From NCBI RefSeq assembly GCF_028765165.1, contig NZ_JARADB010000011.1, positions 27,275 through 91,274 on the forward strand: DNA of 64,000 nucleotides, given 5' to 3'. Below the pieces are notes generated by a model that saw only the letters and a program-made list of their open reading frames with translations, ran no database searches and was not told the origin of the DNA. This DNA comes from Paenibacillus sp. MAHUQ-63 (lineage in GTDB: Bacteria > Bacillota > Bacilli > Paenibacillales > NBRC-103111). Both the position numbers and the translations under genes were made by a program. Positions 44,629 through 52,885 of the stretch are shown piece after piece; position 1 is the first letter of the stretch, and each line of letters opens with the position of its first letter.

Positions 44629-47600
44629 TTATTTGGTGCTGAACGATAGGGTCGTTAGATCGCCATATCGGGTAATGGTGTAGAAACGGCCGCTTGCGTC
44701 ATAATCGATATCGGCATCGCCTGCCTCGAACTGGAGCTCCACTGGGCTGAACAGCTTAACCTGCTGCAGACCTGCCGCTTTCAGCTTGAGCCTGTACTTG
44801 CCGGCTTGCTTCGTCAAGGCGAATGGCACATTGGCCCGCACGATGTGCAGCCGGTCTTGGGCCGGCGCAATGGCGATCGTAGAAGGCTTGGCCAGGCCGA
44901 CATAGAACCGGTTATCGATGGCCGTATATGTATCGGAATCGCTTTGGAGCGAATACAGCGCCATCTTCTCGCCTTTGTCGACGACAACCCCGAGCGTTCC
45001 GGCGTACTCGCCGGCTAAGTCAGGTACCCCGGCCGCGTTCGGCGTCAAGGTGGCATGAAAGTGCGGGCTGCCGCCGGGCAGAAGGTCTTTGAGCCTGTCC
45101 CATAAATAGGAAGCCCATGACTGGCTGATCCGCACGTCGCTGGTCATGGCGTTCAGAAACGATTTGGCCATTTGTTTCTCGGTCATAAAATTATAATCAT
45201 GCCTCGTACGAAGCTTATCAAAGTAATCGGCGAATTGCGTCAAGTCCGCAATCTTGGACGGTACGGGAAAATGGTACTCGATGTGCTCGAAATAATCAAT
45301 CGGCATATCCAGCTTGACCATCGACTGGAATACGTCGGTCGTCGCATAATCGCCTGTCCGCAGCACGGGTGTCGGCGTATGAATCAGCATGGTGCGCTCC
45401 GTGCTGCCTTGACCGTCCTGCAGCAGGAACGGCAGCGACCAGACCGACTCCGGACGGGAAATGACGGGCGATTCGGACGGCAGGAAGCCGAAATTGTACC
45501 ATACGCCGTCTTGCTCCTCATTACGCAGCGTCTGCGTCTGATCTTCGTTATTTACGCGCCAGGTATGCTGATTCGTGCCGGGACTCCGCCAAGGAATGCC
45601 CAGCTTATCGAAGGCCTTCTTGTGGAGAGCCAGCTCGGTCCGCTCTTGTTCGGCGCTTTTGTAATTGTGCACGAAGACATGCGGATCAAGATCCAAGTGA
45701 TTCTCTCGCGCGTACTGGATGAATTGCTTTAACTCTGCTTGATACGGAAATTGCGGATCGTCGATGGCGACGGGCGATCCGAATTCGATGCCGCCGACAA
45801 TCAAATCGTCTTGGCCGTCGTGATTGAGATCCAGCCATAGCGGCACGGCGTTATGACCGGCCACCAAGGCACGGCTGCCGACTTGGTTCAAGGTTGTGCC
45901 TTCCAGGGGACCCGTATTCGTCCAGGCGCCGTTTGCGCTCTGGACGTACACCTGCAGGTCCCCGTCGGCGCTGCCGACGACGAGATCGAGCCGTCCGTCG
46001 CCGTTCATGTCGCGGGCGGCTGGCGCGGCGTAGGCGTTGGTCAGCGTCAAGATCACGCTGCCCGCATCCAGATCAAGGGCCGCTGCGCTGCGGCCCTTGT
46101 AGAGCCACACTCGTCCGTCGGCTCCGCCCAGGACGAGGTCGAGCTTGCCGTCGCCGTCGATATCGGCGACAGCCGGCGCTGCAGGCCCTCCGGCCAGCTG
46201 CAGCGCCTTCCCGCCCGCGCGCACGGCCGCGGGCTTCGCGAACCTGCCGCCGGCCGTCTGCGGCAGCGCCAGCACGGCGCCGGACTCGTCGGAGACGACG
46301 AGGTCCGGGCGCCCGTCCCCGTTCACGTCTGCGGCGTGAACGGCGGTGTAAGGCTTCAGCTGGAGCGGCTCGCCGGATTCCAGCTGAAGCTTCGCCGGCG
46401 CCCCGAACGTATCGGGCGGCGCCAAGCCTTCAGGCAGCGGCTCGATTGCGTACGCCGCCGCCTGCGGTCCTTGATTCGTGTAGACGTACACGAATCCGTC
46501 GGCGCTGCCGGCCAGCAGATCCATGCGGCCGTCGATGTTCATGTCCGCGGCGGCCGGGTACGCGCGGTAAGGCAGCTCGATCGCGCTGGAGAGATCGCGA
46601 TATTGCGGGAACAGCGCCTGCCGCAGCGGCTTGCCGTCAGCCATCACGTGCAGTCCGCTCGCGTAGCCCGAGCCTGGCAGCTCGCCGATGAACGCCGGCT
46701 GCGCGCTCGTTCCGGTGTTGAGCTGCACCGTCACGCTCTCGCGCCACTGCCCCCAGTAGAAGGCGTTGCGCACCAGCGTAAAGGACGGGATTTCCTTATA
46801 TTTCTTCAGCTCTTCCGCCCATGCGATGCCATCCTTCTGCCCGATGGCGGGCATCGCCTCGAAATGGTTCTGGAAGGCCATTGCCGGCCTGCCGTAAGGG
46901 CCGAGAATTTTGCGGACGCTGTAGCCGAGCGTCTCTTTGGCCACATAAGCAAGGAGCTCGCTGCGGTACTGCATGTTCGCCGCGGCAAATTCAAAGTTGA
47001 AATAGGGTCCCAGCGGCAGCGCTCTTTTATTGAAATAAGTCGTTCCCGGCGTCTGTTTGGCGCCTGCATCATAGGCTGCGGCCCACTGGGCGAAGCCTAG
47101 ACTGGCATCCATGCCGCTCTGCATATCGAAACCGGTAGAAAAGTAACGATTCGGCAAAAAGTTGCTGGAAATGAGCACGGCCCCTTTCCCTACACGGTTA
47201 TGCAAGGAAAGTGCAACCGGTTGGCCGGACACGTTCATCGCTACGATCGTTTGTCCTGAGGACGGAACGAAGCCATACCCCATGTGAAAGCCCGGAAGCT
47301 CCGCGGCGGTGTGATGCTTGAAGTAGCTTTCTATAAATAATTGAAACGTTTGCTGCAAGCTTTGCAGATTAACAGGCACTTGAGGATAGCTGAAGCTCTG
47401 GGTAACCGCGGCTGTCTGCGGCGCTCCCAAGCCGGTCAAGCTGGACAAGGGCATCTTCTGCAAGTCGACGATCTCGGCGGCGCCTAAAAAGTCTAGCGGC
47501 AGCACCTTCGCGAAGCCGTTCTCGGCGAGCAAATGCCCGCCTTCCTGGACATAGCGGATGAGTTGGGGAGCCAGCTCGTTCCAAGCGGCATCCTGTGCAA

Positions 47601-47865
47601 GGGCGGGGTCCAAATAAATGGCGTCGTAAGCGCGAAGCCGTCTGGCAGATAGACCGGCCAAAGGCTGTTTATCGACGGATACGCCGGCTTGCAGCGTTTG
47701 CTGGAAATTACCGTAAGCCGCTGTATCGTAAGATTCGCCGCCGGTTGCATAAAGAAGCTTGGTTTCCTCTATTTTTGGCAAAAATAGAAGTAGGCCGATT
47801 ACGGCAAGGAGACCGAGGCCTAATCCGAGCACAATTTTTAACATGCGAATTTTCGACAAAACCAA
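44629..47865 (-). CDS. Large membrane-anchored FG-GAP/VCBS repeat protein
   Basis: About 1078 residues. One N-terminal membrane segment (VLGLGLGLLAVIGLLLFL), then a ThuA or GATase-like region (AYDAIYLDPALAQDAAWNEL, VQEGGHLLAENGFAKVL), then at least five calcium-binding FG-GAP repeats of the D-x-D/N-x-D-G form (DMNIDGRMDLLAG, DVNGDGRPDLVVS, DIDGDGKLDLVLG, DMNGDGRLDLVVG, DLNHDGQDDLIVG). The C-terminal third (about 720-1078) is not recognised. The predicted location is outside the cell. TTG 47865 follows GAGGGA by 5 bases and is preferred; ATG 47844 is the alternative. The frame extends upstream to 48027 without a ribosome binding site. First gene of the Dlt-like operon; function unknown. Confidence 0.75.
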   Translation of the reverse strand: MVLSKIRMLKIVLGLGLGLLAVIGLLLFLPKIEETKLLYATGGESYDTAAYGNFQQTLQAGVSVDKQPLAGLSARRLRAYDAIYLDPALAQDAAWNELAPQLIRYVQEGGHLLAENGFAKVLPLDFLGAAEIVDLQKMPLSSLTGLGAPQTAAVTQSFSYPQVPVNLQSLQQTFQLFIESYFKHHTAAELPGFHMGYGFVPSSGQTIVAMNVSGQPVALSLHNRVGKGAVLISSNFLPNRYFSTGFDMQSGMDASLGFAQWAAAYDAGAKQTPGTTYFNKRALPLGPYFNFEFAAANMQYRSELLAYVAKETLGYSVRKILGPYGRPAMAFQNHFEAMPAIGQKDGIAWAEELKKYKEIPSFTLVRNAFYWGQWRESVTVQLNTGTSAQPAFIGELPGSGYASGLHVMADGKPLRQALFPQYRDLSSAIELPYRAYPAAADMNIDGRMDLLAGSADGFVYVYTNQGPQAAAYAIEPLPEGLAPPDTFGAPAKLQLESGEPLQLKPYTAVHAADVNGDGRPDLVVSDESGAVLALPQTAGGRFAKPAAVRAGGKALQLAGGPAAPAVADIDGDGKLDLVLGGADGRVWLYKGRSAAALDLDAGSVILTLTNAYAAPAARDMNGDGRLDLVVGSADGDLQVYVQSANGAWTNTGPLEGTTLNQVGSRALVAGHNAVPLWLDLNHDGQDDLIVGGIEFGSPVAIDDPQFPYQAELKQFIQYARENHLDLDPHVFVHNYKSAEQERTELALHKKAFDKLGIPWRSPGTNQHTWRVNNEDQTQTLRNEEQDGVWYNFGFLPSESPVISRPESVWSLPFLLQDGQGSTERTMLIHTPTPVLRTGDYATTDVFQSMVKLDMPIDYFEHIEYHFPVPSKIADLTQFADYFDKLRTRHDYNFMTEKQMAKSFLNAMTSDVRISQSWASYLWDRLKDLLPGGSPHFHATLTPNAAGVPDLAGEYAGTLGVVVDKGEKMALYSLQSDSDTYTAIDNRFYVGLAKPSTIAIAPAQDRLHIVRANVPFALTKQAGKYRLKLKAAGLQQVKLFSPVELQFEAGDADIDYDASGRFYTITRYGDLTTLSFSTK

Positions 47866-48054
47866 AAGGATCCCTCGATTGCTATAAAGGTCACTATCCT
47901 TGACATTATAGCATTCATGGGTAAGTTTGTTAACTTTTATAGGGCGGCCCGGCGGACAGGTAACGTTTGGAAATGACGCGGAGCATGTCGGATCGTGGCT
48001 TTGTTTGGCATTGTTCGGCCCTAGCATCCTGCCTATCGTTTCTGTTACACTAAA

Positions 48055-48093
48055 GAGACAATGACAAACAACTTGAAATTGTGAGATTGTCTC
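48055..48093. repeat. Inverted repeat in the divergent intergenic region
   Basis: GAGACAAT (48055-48062) and ATTGTCTC (48086-48093) form a perfect 8-bp inverted repeat with a 23-base spacer. It lies between the Dlt-like operon and the U32 gene and could be an operator or an RNA hairpin. The rest of 47866-48165 shows nothing else clear. Confidence 0.5.
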
Positions 48094-48165
48094 CTAGGGG
48101 AAGACTATGCGTGTTTCCTGAGAGTCGATTTAAATATGAGAGTTTGATTGAAAGGATTTGCTGCC

Positions 48166-50691
48166 ATGCGTACGATACGCAGAGAAGATATAGAATTGTT
48201 GGCCCCTGCGGGGGATTGGGATTGTTTGCGAGCGGCTGTTGCCAATGGTGCGGATGCCGTGTTTTTTGGCGTGGAGAAATTCAATGCCAGAGCGCGCGCG
48301 CATAATTTCACGATGGCGGAGCTGCCGGATATTATGTCGTTCCTTCATCTATATGGGGTGAAAGGGTTCCTGACCTTTAACATCCTTGTATTCGAGGAAG
48401 AGTTGAGTGAGGCCAAGCAGCTGATTGAGGCTTGCGTCGATGCGGGTGTGGATGCGGTGATCGTGCAGGATTTGGGTCTTGTCAAAATGATACGTGAAAT
48501 CTCTCCGGATTTCCCGATTCACGGCTCGACGCAAATGACGATTACTTCGCCGGAAGCCGTTGAGTTCACGAAGCCGTTCGATATCGAGCGGGTGGTCTTA
48601 GGGCGTGAAAATAATTTGAAACAAATCAAACAAATTGGCGATCAGGCGAAGCTGCCGATGGAAGTATTCGTGCATGGGGCGCTCTGCGTTTCCTATTCGG
48701 GCCAATGTTTGACTTCCGAGATGTGGGGCGGGCGTTCCGCGAACCGCGGGGAGTGCGCGCAGGCGTGCCGCTTGCCTTACGATTTGATGATCGACGGCGT
48801 ACAGAAGCCGATGGGCGATGTGGCGTACTTGCTGTCGCCGAAGGATTTGGCGGCGCTGGAGCTCGTGCCCGAGCTGATTGAAGCGGGCGTCTGCTCGTTC
48901 AAAATTGAAGGGCGTCTCAAAACCCCTGAATATGTAGCGAATGTCGTGAGCAAATACCGCCGCGCGATCGACCGTTATTTCGACGGTCAGGATGTGCGTC
49001 CTTCGACGGAAGAACTGCGGGAGCTGCAGCAAAGCTTCTCGCGGGGCTTTACGGTCGGGTTCCTCAATGGAACGAACAACAAACAGCTCGTCGACGGCAC
49101 GTTTCCGAAGAGCCGCGGGGTGTTCGTGGGCCGCATCAAGCAGATTTTACGCGATGGCGTAATCTGCGAGTTAGAGGCTCCGATTAAGCGCGGAGACGGC
49201 CTTGTGTTCGATGCAGGGGATCCGACGAAGAAGGAAGAGGGCGGACGTATATACGATTTGCGCCGCAAAGGCGAGAAGCTGGAAGGCGAAGCCGAGGGCG
49301 GCATCATTGAGATCGTCATGGGCCGCAACGATGTCGAGCTCAGCCGTCTGCATGTCGGAGACCGCATCTGGAAGACGAACGATCCGCATTTGGACAAACG
49401 GCTGCGCCAGACGTTCGAGACCGACAAGCCGTACCGGACGTTCCCGGTCAGCGTGAAGGTGACCGGCAAGGAAGGCGAGCCGCTCAGAAGCTGGTGGACG
49501 GACGTGCAGGGCGGGCATACGGTCTTCGTCCAATCCGAGCTGCCGCTCGTTCGCGCCGAGAAAAGACCGATGGACGAACAGCTCTTTGCGGACCAGTTCG
49601 GCCGCCTTGGCGGCACGATCTACGCGCTGGACGCGCTGGACGTGCAGTTGGAAGGCGAGCTGATCGTACCGATGCGCGAGCTGAATGCGATGCGCCGCAG
49701 CGCGGTGGAGCTGATGGAAGACGAGCGCCAGAAGCCTCGGGCATACATCAAGCGCGAGGTCGGCGTATACGATGACGTGCCGGTGACTGCCGCGGAGCAG
49801 CCTGAGCTATCCCAGGCCGAACGCAGCGCGGTGAAGCTGACCGCGCTGTGCCGCAACCTTGATCAGGTGAAGGCCGTGCTGGAGACGGACGATGTCCAAC
49901 TGATTTATGCGGATTTCGAATTCATTAAGCAATTCCCTGCGGCGGTTGAAGCCGTTCATGCGGCAGGACGCCAGATTGCTCTGGTGACGCCGAGAATTCA
50001 TATGCCGGGGGAAACGGGCTATTTCAACCATATATTGAAGCTGAAGCCGGATGCGGTGCTGATTCGGAATACGGGCGCAGCCTACTTCTTCCTGAAGCAT
50101 CGGCTGGAGCATCCGAACGAGCATCAGCCTGTATTGATCGGGGATTTCTCCTTGAACGTGGCGAATCACAAAACGGCCGCACTTTTCCTGGAAGCGGGGC
50201 TGTCTACGGTGACGCCGTCCTACGATTTGAACATTCAACAGATGGTCGATCTGCTTCGCCGCGCGGAAACGTCCAAGCTGGAAGTCGTGATTCATCAGCA
50301 TATGCCGATGTTCCACACGGAGCACTGCGTATACTGCACGTTCCTGAGCGAAGGCACGGATTATACGAATTGCGGCCGCCCTTGCGAGGAACACCGCGTT
50401 TCGCTGCAAGACCGCGTAGGGATGTCGCATCCCGTGCGGGTCGACGAAGGCTGCCGCAACACGGTTTATAATGCGGTCGATCAGTCGGGCGCGGAGTATT
50501 TGAACCATTTCATGGATCTCGGTATCCGCTCCTTCCGCGTGGAATTCCTTGAAGAGACGCCGGATAAGGTGCACGAAATTTTAGGCTTGTACCGCCGGGC
50601 GATTAACGGGGAGATCAGCGGCACACAAGTATGGCGCTCCTTGAAGGCCACGAATCAGTTGGGCGTTACCCGCGGCCAGCTGGTGAAATAA
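48166..50691 (+). CDS. U32 family peptidase-like protein, RlhA-type
   Basis: 841 residues. The U32 core runs from ELLAPAGDWDCLRAAVANG through FIHGALCVSYSGQCL-like motif VHGALCVSYSGQCLTSE and the conserved cysteine run NRGECAQACRLPYDL. Later regions (DUF3656-like) include CVYCTFLSEGTDYTNCGRPC. Such proteins form Fe-S-dependent RNA hydroxylases; E. coli RlhA acts on 23S rRNA, shorter TrhP types act on tRNA. The length and second cysteine cluster favour the RlhA-like type, but the substrate is not certain. AAAGGA supports ATG 48166. Confidence 0.85.
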   Translation: MRTIRREDIELLAPAGDWDCLRAAVANGADAVFFGVEKFNARARAHNFTMAELPDIMSFLHLYGVKGFLTFNILVFEEELSEAKQLIEACVDAGVDAVIVQDLGLVKMIREISPDFPIHGSTQMTITSPEAVEFTKPFDIERVVLGRENNLKQIKQIGDQAKLPMEVFVHGALCVSYSGQCLTSEMWGGRSANRGECAQACRLPYDLMIDGVQKPMGDVAYLLSPKDLAALELVPELIEAGVCSFKIEGRLKTPEYVANVVSKYRRAIDRYFDGQDVRPSTEELRELQQSFSRGFTVGFLNGTNNKQLVDGTFPKSRGVFVGRIKQILRDGVICELEAPIKRGDGLVFDAGDPTKKEEGGRIYDLRRKGEKLEGEAEGGIIEIVMGRNDVELSRLHVGDRIWKTNDPHLDKRLRQTFETDKPYRTFPVSVKVTGKEGEPLRSWWTDVQGGHTVFVQSELPLVRAEKRPMDEQLFADQFGRLGGTIYALDALDVQLEGELIVPMRELNAMRRSAVELMEDERQKPRAYIKREVGVYDDVPVTAAEQPELSQAERSAVKLTALCRNLDQVKAVLETDDVQLIYADFEFIKQFPAAVEAVHAAGRQIALVTPRIHMPGETGYFNHILKLKPDAVLIRNTGAAYFFLKHRLEHPNEHQPVLIGDFSLNVANHKTAALFLEAGLSTVTPSYDLNIQQMVDLLRRAETSKLEVVIHQHMPMFHTEHCVYCTFLSEGTDYTNCGRPCEEHRVSLQDRVGMSHPVRVDEGCRNTVYNAVDQSGAEYLNHFMDLGIRSFRVEFLEETPDKVHEILGLYRRAINGEISGTQVWRSLKATNQLGVTRGQLVK

Positions 50692-50702
50692 GGATGGTGA
50701 AG

Positions 50703-50736
50703 AACCATAGACACTTGTTGTCTATGGTTTTTTTTG
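50703..50736 (+). terminator. Terminator after the U32 gene
   Basis: AACCATAGACA (50703-50713) pairs with TGTCTATGGTT (50719-50729), 5-base loop and eight T. Confidence 0.9.
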
Positions 50737-50768
50737 TGCCAATGGGCGGCTCGGATCGGCCCTAGCCG

Positions 50769-50952
50769 CTAACGGACATGGCGGCCCTTATTTGATGAAA
50801 ATGGGTGATCTCTGTAATGTTAACGGACACCGGCGCGGTTATTTGCCAATAAGAGGCTGATTTACTCTGAAATCATCAGATAAGGTCACGGGTGTCCGTT
50901 AGCTGTGAAATGCTAGACTTTTTGCGAGCATAACGACTGCAGTGTCCGTTAG
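50769..50952. repeat. Palindromic intergenic element (family A), copy 1
   Basis: Motif CTAACGGACA occurs at 50769 (forward) and TAACGGACAC at 50821 (forward); TGTCCGTTAG occurs at 50893 and 50943 (reverse). Forward copies continue with a GC-rich stretch and TTATTTG. Steps between copies are 51, 73 and 50 bases. The nested inverted copies can form one long imperfect hairpin. Rest of 50740-51133: no gene. Confidence 0.85.
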
Positions 50953-51133
50953 ATCTACAGTCGGTCTCCGGCACCTGTTGGTTCCTTTGTGTTGATCGCG
51001 CTTTTATTTCGTTCACAATTTGGACACAATTTTTTAATGTTTTTTTCAGATTGGCTTAAGGTTGGTTTATTGTTCCACGCGTATAGTGATGATGGTTACT
51101 AAGAACGCAAAAGTATGAATGGGGGATCATTGG

Positions 51134-52171
51134 ATGCTTGAGGTCAAACAAGTCAGCAAGCTGTACGAAAATGATCGCGGCGTACATAACATCGACTTCT
51201 CGATGCAGCGCGGCGAAATCGTCGGCTTCCTAGGGCCCAACGGTGCTGGCAAAACAACGACAATGCGCATGATCACGGGTTATTTGAATCCGACGCACGG
51301 CCAAATCTTGATAGATGGCCACTCCATGGCGGACAACCCGAAGAAAGCGCGCCGCAAGATCGGCTACTTACCCGAAACACCGCCGCTCTATCCGGAGATG
51401 ACGGTGCAATCTTACCTGCGCTTTATTGCGAATCTGCGCGATGTCCCGGCGAGAGAGCAGAAGCTGCGCGTCGGCGAAGCGATCGACAAGCTCGGCCTGC
51501 AAGGGCGCGAGAAGCAGATCATCCGCTCCCTCTCGAAGGGCTACAAGCAGCGCTTGGGCCTTGCGCAAGCGATTCTGCACAAACCGGATCTGCTCGTTCT
51601 GGACGAGCCTACGTCAGGTCTCGATCCGAAGCAGATCATCGAAATTCGCCAGCTGATCCATGAGCTGGGCGAGAACCATACCGTGCTGCTGAGCACGCAT
51701 ATTCTTCCGGAAATTAACGCGATCTGCAACCGCGTTCTAATTATTAACCAGGGCCGCGTCGTGCTCGACGAGCGTCCTGAGCATCTCGGCCGCACGATGG
51801 GCGAGACGTTCGAGGTGTCGCTCGAGGTCAAAGGGCCTCGCGAGCGGATTATTACCGAGCTGAGCAGCCTGGAGACGGTCGCCGCCGTCAAGGAGCTCGA
51901 CGCTCCGGCAGCTGCCGATGCGGTGGAAGCTTCGGCCGGCGATGCCGCGTCTGATGAGAAAGACACAGGCTCCGTGAAGCTGCTCGTGACTTCAGCGGAC
52001 CGCTCCGATATCCGGGAGGATCTGTTTTTCCGCTTGGCCGGCGCCGGTTACCCGATTCTCGAGATGAAGCGGGAGAGCCTCAGCCTTGAGGAGATATTCC
52101 TCAAGCTGACGACGGACGAGCCTGGTGAAGTAGGCGCCGCAGCGCAAGAGGAGGGCGATACCGATGCGTAA
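51134..52171 (+). CDS. ABC-2 type transporter ATPase (GldA-like)
   Basis: 345 residues. Walker A GPNGAGKTTTMRMI, signature LSKGYKQRLGLAQAI and Walker B LLVLDEPTSGLDPKQI. A C-terminal extension (about 240-345) is acidic and Ala-rich in the middle. With the next three genes it forms the gliding-type exporter module (ATPase, permease, GldG-like, DUF4340). GGGGGA is 7 bases before ATG 51134, so the ATG at 51119 is less likely. It overlaps the permease by 8 bases. Confidence 0.92.
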   Translation: MLEVKQVSKLYENDRGVHNIDFSMQRGEIVGFLGPNGAGKTTTMRMITGYLNPTHGQILIDGHSMADNPKKARRKIGYLPETPPLYPEMTVQSYLRFIANLRDVPAREQKLRVGEAIDKLGLQGREKQIIRSLSKGYKQRLGLAQAILHKPDLLVLDEPTSGLDPKQIIEIRQLIHELGENHTVLLSTHILPEINAICNRVLIINQGRVVLDERPEHLGRTMGETFEVSLEVKGPRERIITELSSLETVAAVKELDAPAAADAVEASAGDAASDEKDTGSVKLLVTSADRSDIREDLFFRLAGAGYPILEMKRESLSLEEIFLKLTTDEPGEVGAAAQEEGDTDA

Positions 52172-52880
52172 AATTTGGGCGATTTGTTCCAAAGAGCTGC
52201 AAATGTATTTCTTCTCGCCGGTTGCGTACGTAGCCTTCGCATTCTATGTGCTGCTGTCGAGCTTCTTCTTTTATGTCAACTTCGTTGCCGGACAGCCGCC
52301 GATTGTCGATGCGCGTTCCGTTGTCGGCAATACGTCGTTCGTGTATCTGTTCATCATTCCTCTGCTGACCATGCGTCTGGTTGCAGATGAATTCCGTCAA
52401 GGGACGGACGAGCTGCTGTTGACGTCGCCTGCCGGTATCGGCCAAATCGTAATCGGTAAATATTTATCGGCTTTCATCGTGCAAGTGGGGCTTGTGGCGA
52501 TCTCCTTGATCTATCCGCTCATCATGTCCGCGTTCGGCGAGATGGATAAGCCTGTTCTGTGGCTGTCCTATTTGAGCATGTTTCTGATCGGCTGCGCGAT
52601 GATGGCGATCGGGCTGTTCGCGTCAAGCTTGTCCAACAACCAGATGGTTGCCGGTATTACCGGATTCGTCATTTTGCTCTTGCTGTGGCTATTGGATTGG
52701 GTCGGCGCAAGCATGACCGGCAAGCTGAAGGATTATGTCGGTCAATTCTCATTGACCAGCCATTTGTCCAATCTGCAGAAGGGCGTTCTGCACGGGGGCG
52801 ACATCCTTTTCTATGTCACGTTGACGGCGTTGTTCCTCGTGCTTAGCATACAAGTTCTAGAAAGAAAGCGTTGGAGGTGA
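52164..52880 (+). CDS. ABC-2 type permease (GldF-like)
   Basis: 238 residues, about six membrane segments, with the pattern FSPVAYVAFAFYVLLSSFFF and later FLIGCAMMAIGLFASSLS. The motif MRLVADEFRQGTDELLLTSP is typical of ABC-2 permeases that act as half-transporters. Starts in the 3' end of the ATPase gene. Function: export of an unknown substrate, known in Bacteroidetes as part of gliding gene sets. Confidence 0.9.
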   Translation: MRKIWAICSKELQMYFFSPVAYVAFAFYVLLSSFFFYVNFVAGQPPIVDARSVVGNTSFVYLFIIPLLTMRLVADEFRQGTDELLLTSPAGIGQIVIGKYLSAFIVQVGLVAISLIYPLIMSAFGEMDKPVLWLSYLSMFLIGCAMMAIGLFASSLSNNQMVAGITGFVILLLLWLLDWVGASMTGKLKDYVGQFSLTSHLSNLQKGVLHGGDILFYVTLTALFLVLSIQVLERKRWR

Positions 52881-52885
52881 GCGGG

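Noticed and set aside
45853..47100. 415-codon plus-strand frame opposite the FG-GAP gene
   Set aside because: Low-complexity Arg/Ala/Gly content and no start signals; repeats in the minus-strand protein are convincing.
50769..50952. Insertion sequence
   Set aside because: No transposase frame and no target duplication can be seen; at most a non-autonomous repeat.
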